Positions 10,993-22,252 of a stretch of DNA of 64,000 nt are shown piece after piece. Numbering within the stretch: the stretch's first letter is position 1; every line of letters starts with the position of its first letter. This DNA comes from Nematopogon swammerdamellus (lineage: Eukaryota > Arthropoda > Insecta > Lepidoptera > Adelidae): contig OX336349.1 in assembly GCA_946902875.1 (NCBI GenBank), positions 20,793,891 to 20,857,890 on the forward strand, read 5' to 3'. A program made the translations under genes and the position numbers. Below the pieces are notes generated by a model. The model was not told the DNA's origin. It was given only the letters and a program-made list of their open reading frames with translations, and searched no databases.

Positions 10993-11384
10993 TAAGGTGT
11001 TTCGTTAGTTATGTCAATAACTTCGGGAGGGTTACATACACACTCAAATAACCACTTTACGTGAAAAAAAAATACGTTTAGAGGAGCATTTTTTCTCCTA
11101 ACAACAAAATAAAATCAAATAAGTAGTAATAATCCAATCATAGTGACCTTGTGACTCACTTACAACAAACAGCTGTTCTGCGTTTGAACATAGTACGGTC
11201 ATTGACCCCGTACAATGCATGTTACCTACTGTTACACACAGGTTAATGTTTAGGTAGCAAACATGTTTTGTTAAATTTCTCGAAAAGTAATGCTAAAAAC
11301 ATATAATTTTTTTTGCGTAACCTGTTTATTTGAGTGTTTATGTAACCCTCCCGAAGTTATTGACATGACTAACGAAACACCTTA
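10993..11384. mobile_element. Tc1/mariner-like MITE with TA target duplication
   Basis: The terminal inverted repeats are about 55 bases (TAAGGTGTTTCGTTAGTTAT at the left, complement at the right). They are flanked by TA at 10991-10992 and 11385-11386. Unit 1 preserves the empty site CCTATAGAAG. The interior is AT-rich and non-coding. Confidence 0.75.
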
Positions 11385-11832
11385 TATAGAAGTGCTATAG
11401 CGCGATTGAATTTGCTCGCTGTCGCTAAGCAAGTGTGCGTGCCTTCACGTGCAATAATGCGTTCACGAATACTCGTAGATACATTCAACCGATCACATTA
11501 AAAAAAATCTTATTCTATGAAACCGACAACGCTCCTCACTCATGTATTTACTGACACGAGACGATAGGTGACAGTAAATACTTGACACATAATATAGAGC
11601 ATACAGTTGTACAAAAGAGAGGGCCATAAAAAAAAAATTGGTTGTCTGTAAAGTCGGTTTACGGACGATAGTTTTACGTGATAACGTCATAAAGTGGTAA
11701 GAGTACGCATGTCGTTTTTGTTACGTTTGTATTTCCGAAAATAATTCTTAGGTGGTTATAAAAAAAACTAAACACCCTAAAACAATTTAAACACCGTAAC
11801 TTTGCTTAAAAAAGAAAATAAAACAAAAAAAA

Positions 11833-11905
11833 ATTTGAGGGATTCGAACCCATGGTCAAAAAATACAAATCCTACACTCTTACCACTGAGCCACGAAATC
11901 ACATA
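11833..11905 (-). ncRNA. tRNA-derived pseudogene or SINE head
   Basis: On the minus strand an A box (TGGCTCAGTGG) and a B box (GGTTCGAATCC) are correctly spaced, and the D stem GCTC/GAGT pairs. The acceptor stem does not pair and the T and anticodon stems are weak. It is followed by a T-rich run. It therefore looks like a decayed tRNA copy or a SINE head, not a working tRNA. Confidence 0.45.
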
Positions 11906-12296
11906 AACGACCAAACGAATATCGGATTTCCTCGGTTCGCTTTCGGCTTGGGCCGATTGTGCCTCTCTATCACTTGTTACGCGCTCTCCCTTGCACACAC
12001 AGGCTCAGATGGAACGTGACACTTTTTCGTGCATGCAGCCGGTGTTCATCAATTTATAAGACGTGACGTTGTCACGTCAAAATAAAAAAAATAAGAAAAG
12101 GGCATAGGCGCAGCATATGGCCACTCGATTATCTCAAGGGACGCTGTTTTTAAGCCTAGCCTACACTAATAATAAAATTAAAATTAAATCTAAAAGAACT
12201 TTATACAAATTTAGTCACAGTAACACATTTTTTTACACAATTTTTTTTTTACAAGTTTACACAACATAAATATTTACAAAAACAAAATTAAACAAT

Positions 12297-13916
12297 CCGG
12301 TTGTAAAGCGTCGCCCGCCTCTGTCGCGCGAACTCGTACGCCTCTGTAAGACAGAGGCAACGCTATACAACCGGAATAGCTCTTTCTATATCTCGATGTC
12401 ATTACTTATTGTCGGGCTCTGTGCATAGTTGTATTTAAGTAGATATTCGTATTCGTATCCGGTTGTAAAGCGTCGCCCGCCTCTGTCGCGCGAACTCGTA
12501 CGCCTCTGTAAGACAGAGGCAACGCTATACAACCGGAATAGCTCTTTCTATATCTCGATGTCATTACTTATTGTCGGGCTCTGTGCATAGTTGTATTTAA
12601 GTAGATATTCGTATTCGTATCCGGTTGTAAAGCGTCGCCCGCCTCTGTCGCGCGAACTCGTACGCCTCTGTAAGACAGAGGCAACGCTATACAACCGGAA
12701 TAGCTCTTTCTATATCTCGATGTCATTACTTATTGTCGGGCTCTGTGCATAGTTGTATTTAAGTAGATATTCGTATTCGTATCCGGTTGTAAAGCGTCGC
12801 CCGCCTCTGTCGCGCGAACTCGTACGCCTCTGTAAGACAGAGGCAACGCTATACAACCGGAATAGCTCTTTCTGTATCTCGATGTCATTACTTATTGTCG
12901 GGCTCTGTGCATAGTTGTATTTAAGTAGATATTCGTATTCGTATCCGGTTGTAAAGCGTCGCCCGCCTCTGTCGCGCGAACTCGTACGCCTCTGTAAGAC
13001 AGAGGCAACGCTATACAACCGGAATAGCTCTTTCTATATCTCGATGTCATTACTTATTGTCGGGCTCTGTGCATAGTTGTATTTAAGTAGATATTCGTAT
13101 TCGTATCCGGTTGTAAAGCGTCGCCCGCCTCTGTCGCGCGAACTCGTACGCCTCTGTAAGACAGAGGCAACGCTATACAACCGGAATAGCTCTTTCTATA
13201 TCTCGATGTCATTACTTATTGTCGGGCTCTGTGCATAGTTGTATTTAAGTAGATATTCGTATTCGTATCCGGTTGTAAAGCGTCGCCCGCCTCTGTCGCG
13301 CGAACTCGTACGCCTCTGTAAGACAGAGGCAACGCTATACAACCGGAATAGCTCTTTCTATATCTCGATGTCATTACTTATTGTCGGGCTCTGTGCATAG
13401 TTGTATTTAAGTAGATATTCGTATTCGTATCCGGTTGTAAAGCGTCGCCCGCCTCTGTCGCGCGAACTCGTACGCCTCTGTAAGACAGAGGCAACGCTAT
13501 ACAACCGGAATAGCTCTTTCTATATCTCGATGTCATTACTTATTGTCGGGCTCTGTGCATAGTTGTATTTAAGTAGATATTCGTATTCGTATCCGGTTGT
13601 AAAGCGTCGCCCGCCTCTGTCGCGCGAACTCGTACGCCTCTGTAAGACAGAGGCAACGCTATACAACCGGAATAGCTCTTTCTGTATCTCGATGTCATTA
13701 CTTATTGTCGGGCTCTGTGCATAGTTGTATTTAAGTAGATATTCGTATTCGTATCCGGTTGTAAAGCGTCGCCCGCCTCTGTCGCGCGAACTCGTACGCC
13801 TCTGTAAGACAGAGGCAACGCTATACAACCGGAATAGCTCTTTCTATATCTCGATGTCATTACTTATTGTCGGACTCTGTGCATAGTTGTATTTAAGTAG
13901 ATATTCGTATTCACGA
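12297..13916. repeat. Ten-copy 162-bp satellite array with a foldback core
   Basis: The unit starts with CCGGTTGTAAAGCG at 12297, 12459, 12621, 12783, 12945, 13107, 13269, 13431, 13593 and 13755, exactly 162 bases apart. The first 79 bases of each unit fold back: outer arms CCGGTTGTA/TACAACCGG and inner arms GCCTCTGT/ACAGAGGC. Copies are almost identical. Units 4 and 9 share a TCTGTATCTC variant where the others have TCTATATCTC, which suggests a five-unit (810-bp) higher-order duplication. The period is divisible by three, so repeated 102-codon open frames arise on the minus strand; these are by-products. Confidence 0.9.
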
Positions 13917-14132
13917 TTTGATTCAATACTCACGGGGCGCACGCCTTTTCAACTACTTTCAAGTATTATTTTTAATGAGTTTTATCAGCAGGTGTTAAGC
14001 AAAGCGGTCCAAGAGACAAGATTAATGGCATAAGGTCAGAGGGTGTGTTTCATTGTAACAACTGCCTTGTATCGTAAGTACTTAATATGTTGTAATCAAA
14101 ACCGTTCAAAAGAATACCATTGTATTGTCGTA

Positions 14133-14547
14133 CTAGCTTTTGCCCGCGGCTTCGCTCGCGTGAAATTCATATTTAAAAAGCAAAAAGTAAGTAAGAAGGC
14201 CGAGCTGCGTTCCTGCGTTCCTTTATTTCGGCTCGTGCAACAATTCGGTTTGTATTAGAGCCACATCTTAGCAGCGTAACCGGAACTGAATTTTAATTAG
14301 CCTATCCTGTGTCACTTATAGTTAAAAGTGCTTGTACTAGGTTTCATAGAACTTGGATGATCGGTTTGAGAGTTATGGAAGAACATACACACAAATATAC
14401 AGAAAAGATTTCTAAATAAGTCGGTTGAAAATCGTCAAATTTAGTTTTAGTATCACATAAGAGTCCTCGATAGTCTACAAAACAAAGTAAACATAAGTAA
14501 CTTACTCCATGACCATCCGTTAGGTACTGATTTATTATTAGTATTTT
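14133..14547 (-). mobile_element. Lep1-type non-autonomous Helitron
   Basis: The minus strand runs from AATACTAATAATAAATC through GATCATCCAAGTTCTATG and GATGTGGCTC to the hairpin GCGAGCGAAGCCGCGGGC and AAAAGCTAG, next to T. The 5' TC end is changed. Confidence 0.7.
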
Positions 14548-14555
14548 TATATTTA

Positions 14556-14772
14556 TTTTTTTATGGAAACTGACACGGTTGGCTACATCACCCACGACAT
14601 ACGTGATGTCAGCCCATAACACCGGGTGAATTAAGTGCTATGTCAGTGCTTCCCTTCATTTCATGTCGACTACACTCGACTGAAAACACGAACTATTTAC
14701 ATAGCCATTTCGACCGACGTTTCATTCAGTGAGGTGGTACCAACCCGGGCGTGATAAACCCTACCACCTAGT
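14556..14772 (-). mobile_element. 5'-truncated 5S-type SINE
   Basis: Poly(T) on the plus strand, then ATGGAAACTGACACGGTTGG through the AACCCGGGCGTG segment to CTACCACCTAGTA. The head is missing. Confidence 0.65.
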
Positions 14773-15073
14773 ATTGATGGATGGTTACATAAATTTAGGT
14801 GTTTCGTCCATTTATTTGCACTGCAAAACGCATTTGCGCCTCAACATGCACCCAGTTTTATAAACCAGTAATTTTAGCTCGTAAAGTCTATCAATAGAGA
14901 ACAATGAATATCTAGATAACCCGTAGGATAAGAACGTAGCGAGTTTATATTTAGCTCATACTGCGGCTTGCTTGTTGTTGCATAAATCTATCCCGTCATA
15001 GAAGCCAAAAGGATAGAATTGTCAGTTTTCCATAAAAAAAAAAACAAAATTTTGTTTTTTTTTCACCCTTAAG

Positions 15074-15450
15074 AGCGTTCCGTGCAAAATGACAGGCGAC
15101 GGTGCGGCCACTCAAGTAAATAATATATATCTCTTAAACAAAGCCATAACTGGAAAAAACAAGCCATGAAGCTGTAGTTGATTTTGATTATGATATTCTA
15201 AGATACTGAAAACAGTTTTGTATAGCTCAGTATATGCACAATCATTATAACGGATTACGGTGGCAATCGAAAAACAATTAGTTTAGTGATAAACTGAGCT
15301 ATACAAAACTGTTTTTCAGTATCTTAGAATATCATAATCAAAATCAACTACAGCTTCATGGCTTGTTTTTTCCAGTTATGGCTTTGTTTAAGAGATATAT
15401 ATTATTTACTTGAGTGGCAGCACCATCGCCTGTCATTTGCACGGAACGCT
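15074..15450. repeat. Long inverted repeat: two 158-base arms, 61-base loop
   Basis: Arm 1 (15074-15231) begins AGCGTTCCGTGCAAA and ends TATAGCTCAGT. Arm 2 (15293-15450) is its near-exact reverse complement, ending ACGGAACGCT. Flanking poly(A)/poly(T)-like runs extend the symmetry. Transcription would give a long double-stranded RNA hairpin. It is probably a foldback MITE. Confidence 0.8.
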
Positions 15451-15907
15451 TTTAAAATTTTTTTTTATGAAAACCAGTATTGATGGCTGTGCCAAGGGAC
15501 GAAAGGTGCAGTCGCTCAGAGCCAACTCGTCAGCTCTCCTCGCGAAACCACAGTCAGTACCTATGTAAAAAGAGAGAGAGAGAGAAAAAAAAACGGAACC
15601 CTTATAGGATCACTCTTGTGTCTCTGTCAGTCTGTCCATCTGTCACAGAAATCCTCCGAATCTACTGGACGAAAAAAGTTGCAATTTGATACATACATAT
15701 ATACATAAAAGTTTGATGGCCCAATCACGGATTAGATTTTTGGTGTCAATGTGTGGGGACAAATTAAAAAATATATAATTTTCAAGTGCATCATGTGCTT
15801 GTGACATAGCAATGAAGAGGGTTCTTTATAATAAGGAACAAATATATAATTTTAAATGCATAGTTTAAAAGATATAAGGAAAATATAAATCCTAAATCGA
15901 GCTTCCT

Positions 15908-16135
15908 CCCCCCCCCCCCCCCCCCCCCCCATCTTATCTCCGAAACTACTGAGTCTAAAATTTCGAAAGAAATAGCGAATATAGAACCTGGGGTGGGTTT
16001 AGTTACTGGCTGGCGGCGCGGAGGGGTGAGATGGGGGTGCGGGGGGGGGGGGAGGGGGGGAGCATGGTGTATCGATTTACAAACCCCCCTCCCCGAGGAG
16101 GGGGGGGGCCCTTTAGGGAGGGGGGGGGGGGGCTA
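15908..16135. repeat. Homopolymer C and G tracts
   Basis: A run of about 23 C at 15908-15930 is followed by several G runs of 7-14 between 16040 and 16133. Open frames over this region (65 and 61 codons) are low-complexity Gly/Arg and not genes. The G runs could form quadruplexes. Confidence 0.6.
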
Positions 16136-16514
16136 CAAAGTACCTCCAAAAAGGGAGCGAAAATTAGAAATGAAGCATATAAAACAATGAAGGGAGCAGA
16201 AAAAGTTTTTCGTTAGTTGCACACTTATAAAAAAAACTCACCAGCCTTCCGCAAAGGAGCCATGTATGACCACCGACCTGGTAATTTAGAAAAAAAAATA
16301 TTCTCGAGAAGTATTAATCTCCTCGGGCTAATTCTTTCACTAATATTATTCTAACATCCTAAAATACAGGATATAACTACCAGCAATTTGCTATCAAACC
16401 GGCCATTAACTAAACCTCACCCTATGACCTCTCTTATAGTTTACAGGAAAAGCTAAACGAAAATCCTAAGTCTTAAAGTTATCACGGAGAGACACAGAAC
16501 CCTCTCCACGCGAG

Positions 16515-16845
16515 TTTTTTTTTTTTTTTTTATGGAAACTGACACGGTTGGCTACATCACCTACAACATCCGTGATGTCAGCCCATAACACCGGGTGAAC
16601 TTGGTGCCACGTCAGTGCTTCCCTTCGGTCGTGCCGGCTACACTGAACTGGACGGAAAACACAAATTATTTACATAGCCGTTTCGACCGACCTTTCATTC
16701 AGTGCGGTGGTACCAAACCGGGCGGGTTAAACCCTACCACCTAGTAATATAAGAAGGGAGTCATATCCCTTAGTCGCCTTTTACGACATACATGGGGAGA
16801 GATGCAGTGGGGCTATTCTTTTAAAGTACCGGCCTCACACGGTAC
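16515..16845 (-). mobile_element. Chimeric SINE: GTACCGTGTG head joined to a 5S-SINE tail
   Basis: On the minus strand it starts GTACCGTGTGAGGCCGGTAC, keeps CCCCACTGCATCTCTCCCC and GGCGACTAAGGGATA, then switches to the CTAGGTGGTAGGGTTTAACC core and the full 5S-SINE tail with poly(A). The two parts come from families that elsewhere have other partners, so this is a mosaic retroposon. Confidence 0.6.
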
Positions 16846-17290
16846 AAAAGGAGTTCGACTTTCTTGACCGCTTTTTTAAAATTATTATTATTAGACCAAC
16901 TCGTTCTACTCTCTCCATCTTCGTGGACAGCACAAAATAATGATCTGAACAGTTGCCGTGCCATGTCGCGACTCGCGGCCGAGACCGCAGCAAAATTAAT
17001 GCGAGGACAACATACCGATGAGTCACACTTGGACTTTGGACGGCTGTCTGTCTGCGTGATTTTCTCACTTTGAATTCAATTTTACAGGTGTAGCTTCAGC
17101 AATTATGCTTGACTGAAATACATCAGTCGTAGCGATAAGTCTGCCTATGCCCGCTTCTGTGCTTTCCCGGTTTTGACTAAGTATATCGGCGATGGCTGAA
17201 AAAGACCCTGACGCGATTGGGCCCATGTACGAAAATGTTCCTGATAAAATTAAATCTATAAATAGTGACGATGTGTTCCAGAGTAACTAT

Positions 17291-17507
17291 GCCAGAGCCG
17301 ATATAACAAGAAATAATAAAAATAAGAAAAAGTAAAACATTCACGGGGGTCATACAAGAAACTAAAAAGTGTATGCGCGCCATCTATCGAAAAGAGTATG
17401 AAGCATTTTAACTAATACATAGATGGCGTGAGTGGCGCTGACCATGACATGGCAATACGGAACCCTCGGCGCGCGAGTTTGACTCGCACTTGGCCGGTTT
17501 TTTTTTA
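17291..17507. repeat. AAGTGCGAGT-family element, one end
   Basis: Contains CATACAAGAAACTAAAAAGT, GCGCGCCATCTATCG, TAGATGGCGTGAGTGGCGCT and the terminal CGAGTTTGACTCGCACTTGG. It matches the right half of 8035-8551. Confidence 0.55.
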
Positions 17508-17858
17508 TATTTTTAACGACTATTAAAACCACCTTGAATGACAGTTTCCGTTGAATGAATGACACAACACGACTCGAACATAAAATTATACAAATCGACT
17601 GTGAAAAAAAAACCCAACGAGTTTTCGTAGCGAACTTATCCAAGCGCACCCCAAATTAATGGTCACATTCAGAAACATTCATACAACTCAATTATAGGGG
17701 CTAGTTCACAATAATTTGCGCTTATTACGTCCTCGGAATTTCTTATGAAACCATAGAAATAATTTCCTAGAAATGTCATTATCGAACATTGCATGTACAT
17801 TTTTTTATGTTTATATGTTAGTACTGAGCACGTACTCGCTTTTTATATTTTGTTTTTT

Positions 17859-18081
17859 TTTTATTAGAAAAATGCAAAGGGAAAATCATTGGAAAATCAT
17901 TTTAAAAAATTATTATTAAAAACCTCAAGTCAACTTCTAGTGTTCGATGCCAAATACGACTTTGGTGACGACAGCATAAGGTTCAACGTTGAACCGTGCA
18001 AGTTAACTGTTCGCGAAAATTATACGACATAATTATACGTCAATTATCCAATGATTTTCGCTTTGCATTTTTCTAATAAAA
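17859..18081. mobile_element. MITE with about 33-base terminal inverted repeats
   Basis: The left end TTATTAGAAAAATGCAAAGG...AATCATTGG is answered by CCAATGATTTTCGCTTTGCA...TTCTAATAA at the right. The interior contains an inner palindrome GGTTCAACGTTGAACC. No coding capacity. Confidence 0.6.
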
Positions 18082-18269
18082 AAAAAAATTACGTACACTT
18101 TACCTGGTTACGACCACTTGATTAGCATGCATACCACTCGCAGCAGACATACCTTCAGATCTCAGACGCAGTTAATTTCGAATCCGAGGAGGTGCCGCCG
18201 GTCCGATTTGTATGTTCTATCGATTGTTCGAGTAGGGAAGTATATTCCCCGTTTTGCACTTGTCCTAAC

Positions 18270-18395
18270 ACTTTGCTTTGTGGTGGTCGGTGTTGTGTGG
18301 AAACTCATCAGAATTCTTGCAGCACAACGCCGAATACTCTTGCTTTCCTCGATTGTCGGATTACAGCGTGACTTCCATATGTATGTAAATTCGAG
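18270..18395 (+). mobile_element. 3' part of a (TATG)n-family retroposon
   Basis: GGTCGGTGTTGTGTGGAAAC, TTCTTGCAGCACAACGCCGA and CGATTGTCGGATTACAGCGTG followed by ATATGTATGTAAAT. Diverged and 5'-truncated. Confidence 0.5.
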
Positions 18396-18796
18396 GGCAA
18401 AGTAAAAAAATTGCTAATAGAATTAAGTTACTATAAACTGACGCACACTAACTGTGTTACATTTTTCTAGTCATTTACAATTTACTCTAATTTTATATAT
18501 TCTTGTAATTTTGGTTTTAATTTTAATGTGTATTTTAAATGTGACTGAATTAAGCTAGTTTGTTGTTATTTGTTTAGTATATTTTCTTTGACGAGTTATT
18601 TTTTTAATTTTTCTTGACATTTTCTTTAGGTATTATAATAGGTAGCATTATATTGTTTTTAAGTTGTGTATTTAATTTTTACGATGGCCTATTTTTTGCT
18701 TAAAGCTAACTTAAATCTTAAATTTTTTGCTTAACTTAAATCACTGACGAATCTAAGTGTACTTTGTGTACCTACAGGTGATGAAGGAAATAATTT

Positions 18797-18891
18797 TTTT
18801 TTTATGGAACCTGACACGGTTGGCTACCTCACCTACAACATCCGTGATCCCAGCCCATAACACCGGGTGAACTAGGTGCCATGTCAGTGCT
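18797..18891 (-). mobile_element. 5S-type SINE tail fragment
   Basis: Poly(T), then ATGGAACCTGACACGGTTGG to GTGCCATGTCAGTGCT. Only the tail. Confidence 0.55.
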
Positions 18892-19040
18892 AAATAAATG
18901 CCCCTTCCATGTATATATTTCCATATTTAATGCTACACATAAATCACTTAACGAACCGGACGAACCCCCAGGCCGTTGAATTGTCTTTAATTGAGAGTTC
19001 TATAAATACGCCGAGCGAGAGCCAACACTGTCGCTTTAAT

Positions 19041-19453
19041 AAAAAAACCGACCAAGTGCGAGTCGAACTCACGGACCGAGGGTTCCGTATCGCCATGTCA
19101 TGGCTAGCGCCACTCACGCCATCTAGATGGCGTGTGATGAAATGCTTCATATTAGTTAAAATTCATGATTAGTTAAAATGCTTCATACTCTATTCGGTAG
19201 ATGGCGCGCGCGCATACACTTTTTGTTTCTTGTATTGGGGGGAAGTCACCTTAATTTTTTACTTTTTCTATTATTTTTTTTTATTATTTGTTGTTATTTC
19301 GGCCATATTAACACATATTCTGTGAACATTTGAACGGGCTACATATTACGGTTCAAGAGATACAGCCCTTGGACAGACAGACGGATAGACAGACAGACAG
19401 ATGGCGTAGGCTTAGTAATAGGGTCCCGTACGACGGATACGGAACCCTCAAAA
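19041..19453. mobile_element. AAGTGCGAGT-family element
   Basis: It starts CCGACCAAGTGCGAGTCGAA and runs through GCCATCTAGATGGCG, TACGGTTCAAGAGATACAGC and a GACAGACAGACAGA tract to GGATACGGAACCCTC. A second terminal copy (GGCCAAGTGCGAGTCGGATT) starts immediately after, near 19457. Confidence 0.6.
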
Positions 19454-19907
19454 GAACGGGCCAAGTGCGAGTCGGATTCGCGCACCGAGGGTTCTGTACC
19501 ACCACTTAATATAATATTTTTTGTTATATATTGTTACCAATAAAATGTTGTTTTTATTTAATTCCGTTCGGGAGAGCCTTAGCGCGAGCACAACTCACAT
19601 TTGGCCTGTTTTTATTATTTGTTCTTTTACTTTAGAGTTTGCACTACAATCACATCAAGTTTGACGCCCGTATGTGTTACCGTTTGTACGAAAGAGAAAA
19701 AAAAAAACGTAAAAACACGATTCTTGTATGGGGATCACTCAATTTTAATTTTAATTTATTATTATTTTATCCATTTATTTACACATCTATTTACAATAAT
19801 TTTACATACAACTATACCTAAAATATACAAAAACAAATTTATTTGTTGAGCTATATCCGCCCTAAATAACACATATTTTCTGAAAATTCCAACCGGCGCG
19901 GCGGCGC

Positions 19908-20210
19908 TCCTTTTTTTTTTTTTTTTATGGAAACTGACACGGTTGGCTACATCACCTACAACGTCCGTGATGTCAGCCCATAACACAGGGTGAACTAGGT
20001 GCCATGTCAGTGCTTCCCCCTTTGATCGTGCCGGCTACACTGAACTGGTCGAAAACACAAACTATTTACATAGCCGTTTTGACCGACGTTTCATTCAGTG
20101 CGGTGGTACCAACCCGGGCGGGTTAAACCCTACCACCAAGTAAGATTAGGAGGGAAGGGACCTACAGTTTTACGAGGAATCCGAACCTCGGTCCTGTCAG
20201 CTGTCAAATA
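19908..20210 (-). mobile_element. 5S-type SINE, head truncated
   Basis: Poly(T) of about 17, the complete tail and core, and the segment CTACAGTTTTACGAGGAATC with the first bases of the 5S block (GAACCTCGGTC). The 5S promoter box is missing. Confidence 0.65.
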
Positions 20211-20670
20211 AATGTCATCCATCACACCTCCCTCAGCGACCGTCATGATATTATTCCATAATTTTAACAACGACGTATCATGTAATTTAACTATACTTTA
20301 TAGTTTATTTCATACCTGAATTAATTTTCTCGAATCTCGGGCGTGCCACCCTATAGCCACTTCGTTTAACCCGAAATCTAAGCATTACGTCAAAACATCT
20401 GTAGCGATTGCTTTAGCTGGAAACAGACAAGCATAACATTATATATACTGACTGTACTGTAAGCAACAGCTGAGAAGGTGCAAACGGTTGATATTGCGAG
20501 GCGAGGAGGCAAGCGAAATAAACTAGAGGCTATAACAAAATGAGATTTACGATCTGTTGGTCTATTCACTAACAGCCAAATCGGACATCGTAATACATAA
20601 TTTCTAGCCAGCGATAGCTATCTCGTCTTATTTCTGTAAGAGCGTATTAAAGCAAATTAATTAATAAATA
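20211..20670. other. Unassigned AT-rich spacer
   Basis: No repeat recognised within the window and no open frame of note. Confidence 0.25.
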
Positions 20671-20679
20671 AAAAACTCT

Positions 20680-20878
20680 GACCCTTAAAAATTCAAAAAT
20701 AATTTCCGTTTATTTACTTAAATGAGTCGGGGGACCGCTAAGTAAATACCCGTGCAGCTCTGATTTTTTATATTTTATTTACTTTTTCTTTTTTTTTTAT
20801 GTAAACCAGCATTTACTTAGCGGTCCCCCGACTCCTTTCAGTAAGTAAACGGAAATAGTTTTTGGCTTTTTAAGGGTC
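20680..20878. repeat. Foldback element, copy 2
   Basis: The same arms as 669-825 (GACCCTTAAAAATTC; TTTCCGTTTA; GTCGGGGGACCGCTAAGT), here longer because of a T-rich insertion in the loop. The shared tail continues to about 21150 with a GGAGCTACGATGCCACAGAC segment and CCCCTCCTTTTGCGTCGGGG. Confidence 0.65.
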
Positions 20879-21489
20879 AAGGTTTTTTAAATTTGTAATT
20901 TAACTTTTATTTCAAATCGGTCCATCCTTGAGACGTAATTTTTTATTACATCATAATTATTACTGTATTAGTTGATTACTAACATAGCTATGAACCATCC
21001 CGGTTAAACCAGCTTTCTAATAAAAAAACCGCATCCAAATTGGTCCATCCGTTTGGGAGCTACGATGCCACAGACAGACACACACACACAGTCAGACAGA
21101 CGGAAGCGTCAAACTTATAACACCCCTCCTTTTGCGTCGGGGGTCAAAAAAAGTAAAATGAATATTGAATAGGTGCTCACTATACGCTATTCTAGAATAG
21201 CAATTCTAGAATGCAATTAATTCCAAAGCGCTTCCGGGGCGGCGATACAGAAGAGAAAATTATAATTTATCCCTAAATCGATTCTTTGCATAATTCGATT
21301 CCTCTACAACTGAATTCACCTCTTGAGTGGTCTGTGAAGAGTTACTGAATGCCCGCTCACGCAAGCGTTTATTAGTTTTAGATAAATTGTTTATAAGATG
21401 CTACTACATCAATTATATCTTGTTATCCACTTATCCAAGTTACGTGAATCCGAGCGTGAATCTTCTTTTTGTTATTCTTGGTAGATTAG

Positions 21490-21813
21490 AGGTGTTGTAG
21501 GTCGACTGTCGATCGTGATCATAAGCACACCTGGGCGCGGTCGGTACTTGGATGGGTGAACGCTCGACCGTTGGAGGCTGACCGTCGTTCGAATTCCACG
21601 AAAAACTTTAGGTGCCTTCTCTTACCTTACTAGGTGGTAGGCTTTAACTGGTTTAAGCCGCCCGGGTTGATACCACTCTACTGGGCGTAGCCTAGGCTGT
21701 GTTCTCCTCTAGTTCACTAAAGTCAGAAATCCAAAGGGAAGTGTCCGGCAATGACACCTTCTCGGAAGTGTTTGGCTGGTCGGTGCATGTACTCTGGCCT
21801 CTCTGACTCAGCA
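21490..21813 (+). mobile_element. Chimeric SINE: 5S head with the tail of the tRNA-type SINE
   Basis: The head contains the 5S promoter-like block (GGGCGCGGTC, TACTTGGATGGGTGAACGCT). After the shared core (CTTACTAGGTGGTAGG) it continues with AGGCTGTGTTCTCCTCTAGT and CCTTCTCGGAAGTGTTTGGC, which belong to the tRNA-headed SINE (61112-61519). Head and tail therefore come from different families. Confidence 0.65.
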
Positions 21814-21846
21814 CTATATACAAGATTATATACAACTTTGAAGTAT

Positions 21847-22252
21847 CCTGCAAACTTGAACCTTTGCGGCTCCGTAGAGACATAGGTTCACTAAATGTGT
21901 TCTATCGACTGTTCAAAGGTCTGAGGAGCTGTTCGAAACGATTCCGACCTCACCATTTCACCATCGGTCTACGCGTAGCAGACAGGGAATGCATCCCTTT
22001 ACTGTAGAGCTGCCTAAAGTGCGGACTAAGCGCTCCAGTATTTCTTTTATCTTCCGCACTGCGAAACTCTGGAATGCACTTCCTCCCGATGTGTTTCCTT
22101 CAGTGTATGACTTAGGATCTTTCAAGAGAAGCGTTAAGGGTATCTGTCACGCCTGCACGGCATTCGCAGCCGCCGTTCTAAATCGAATGCTTTTGGGCGT
22201 CGTCTCGGCTCAACAATCCACGCTGACAGCGCCAAGTGTCTCGCGTATCTAA
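21847..22252 (+). pseudogene. C-terminal part of a non-LTR reverse transcriptase, frameshifted
   Basis: One frame reads LEPLRLRRDIGSLNVFYRLF. After a frameshift a second frame continues SEELFETIPTSPFHHRSTRS, then FRTAKLWNALPPDVFPSVYD and GSFKRSVKG. This matches the conserved C-terminal region of Jockey/CR1-like LINE ORF2 (LRRDVGSL-FYR; RTAKLWN-LP--VFP). Poly(A) follows at 22250. It is a 5'-truncated dead LINE copy. Confidence 0.75.

Larger units (their letters stand above)
10526..11507 (+). repeat. Tandem duplication, unit 2 (with two MITE insertions)
   Basis: A directly adjacent second copy of the unit at 10126-10497. It is longer because a 218-bp MITE sits in the ATTGTGTC site and a 392-bp MITE sits in the CCTATAGAAG site. 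After removing both, it aligns with unit 1 along its length by eye. Confidence 0.6.

Noticed and set aside
12710..13828. Two identical 102-codon minus-strand frames
   Set aside because: They are the 162-bp satellite read in one frame (period divisible by three). There is no independent start context or domain.
12297..13916. CRISPR-like appearance of the repeat array
   Set aside because: There are no variable spacers: the entire 162-bp unit repeats. The surroundings are eukaryotic.
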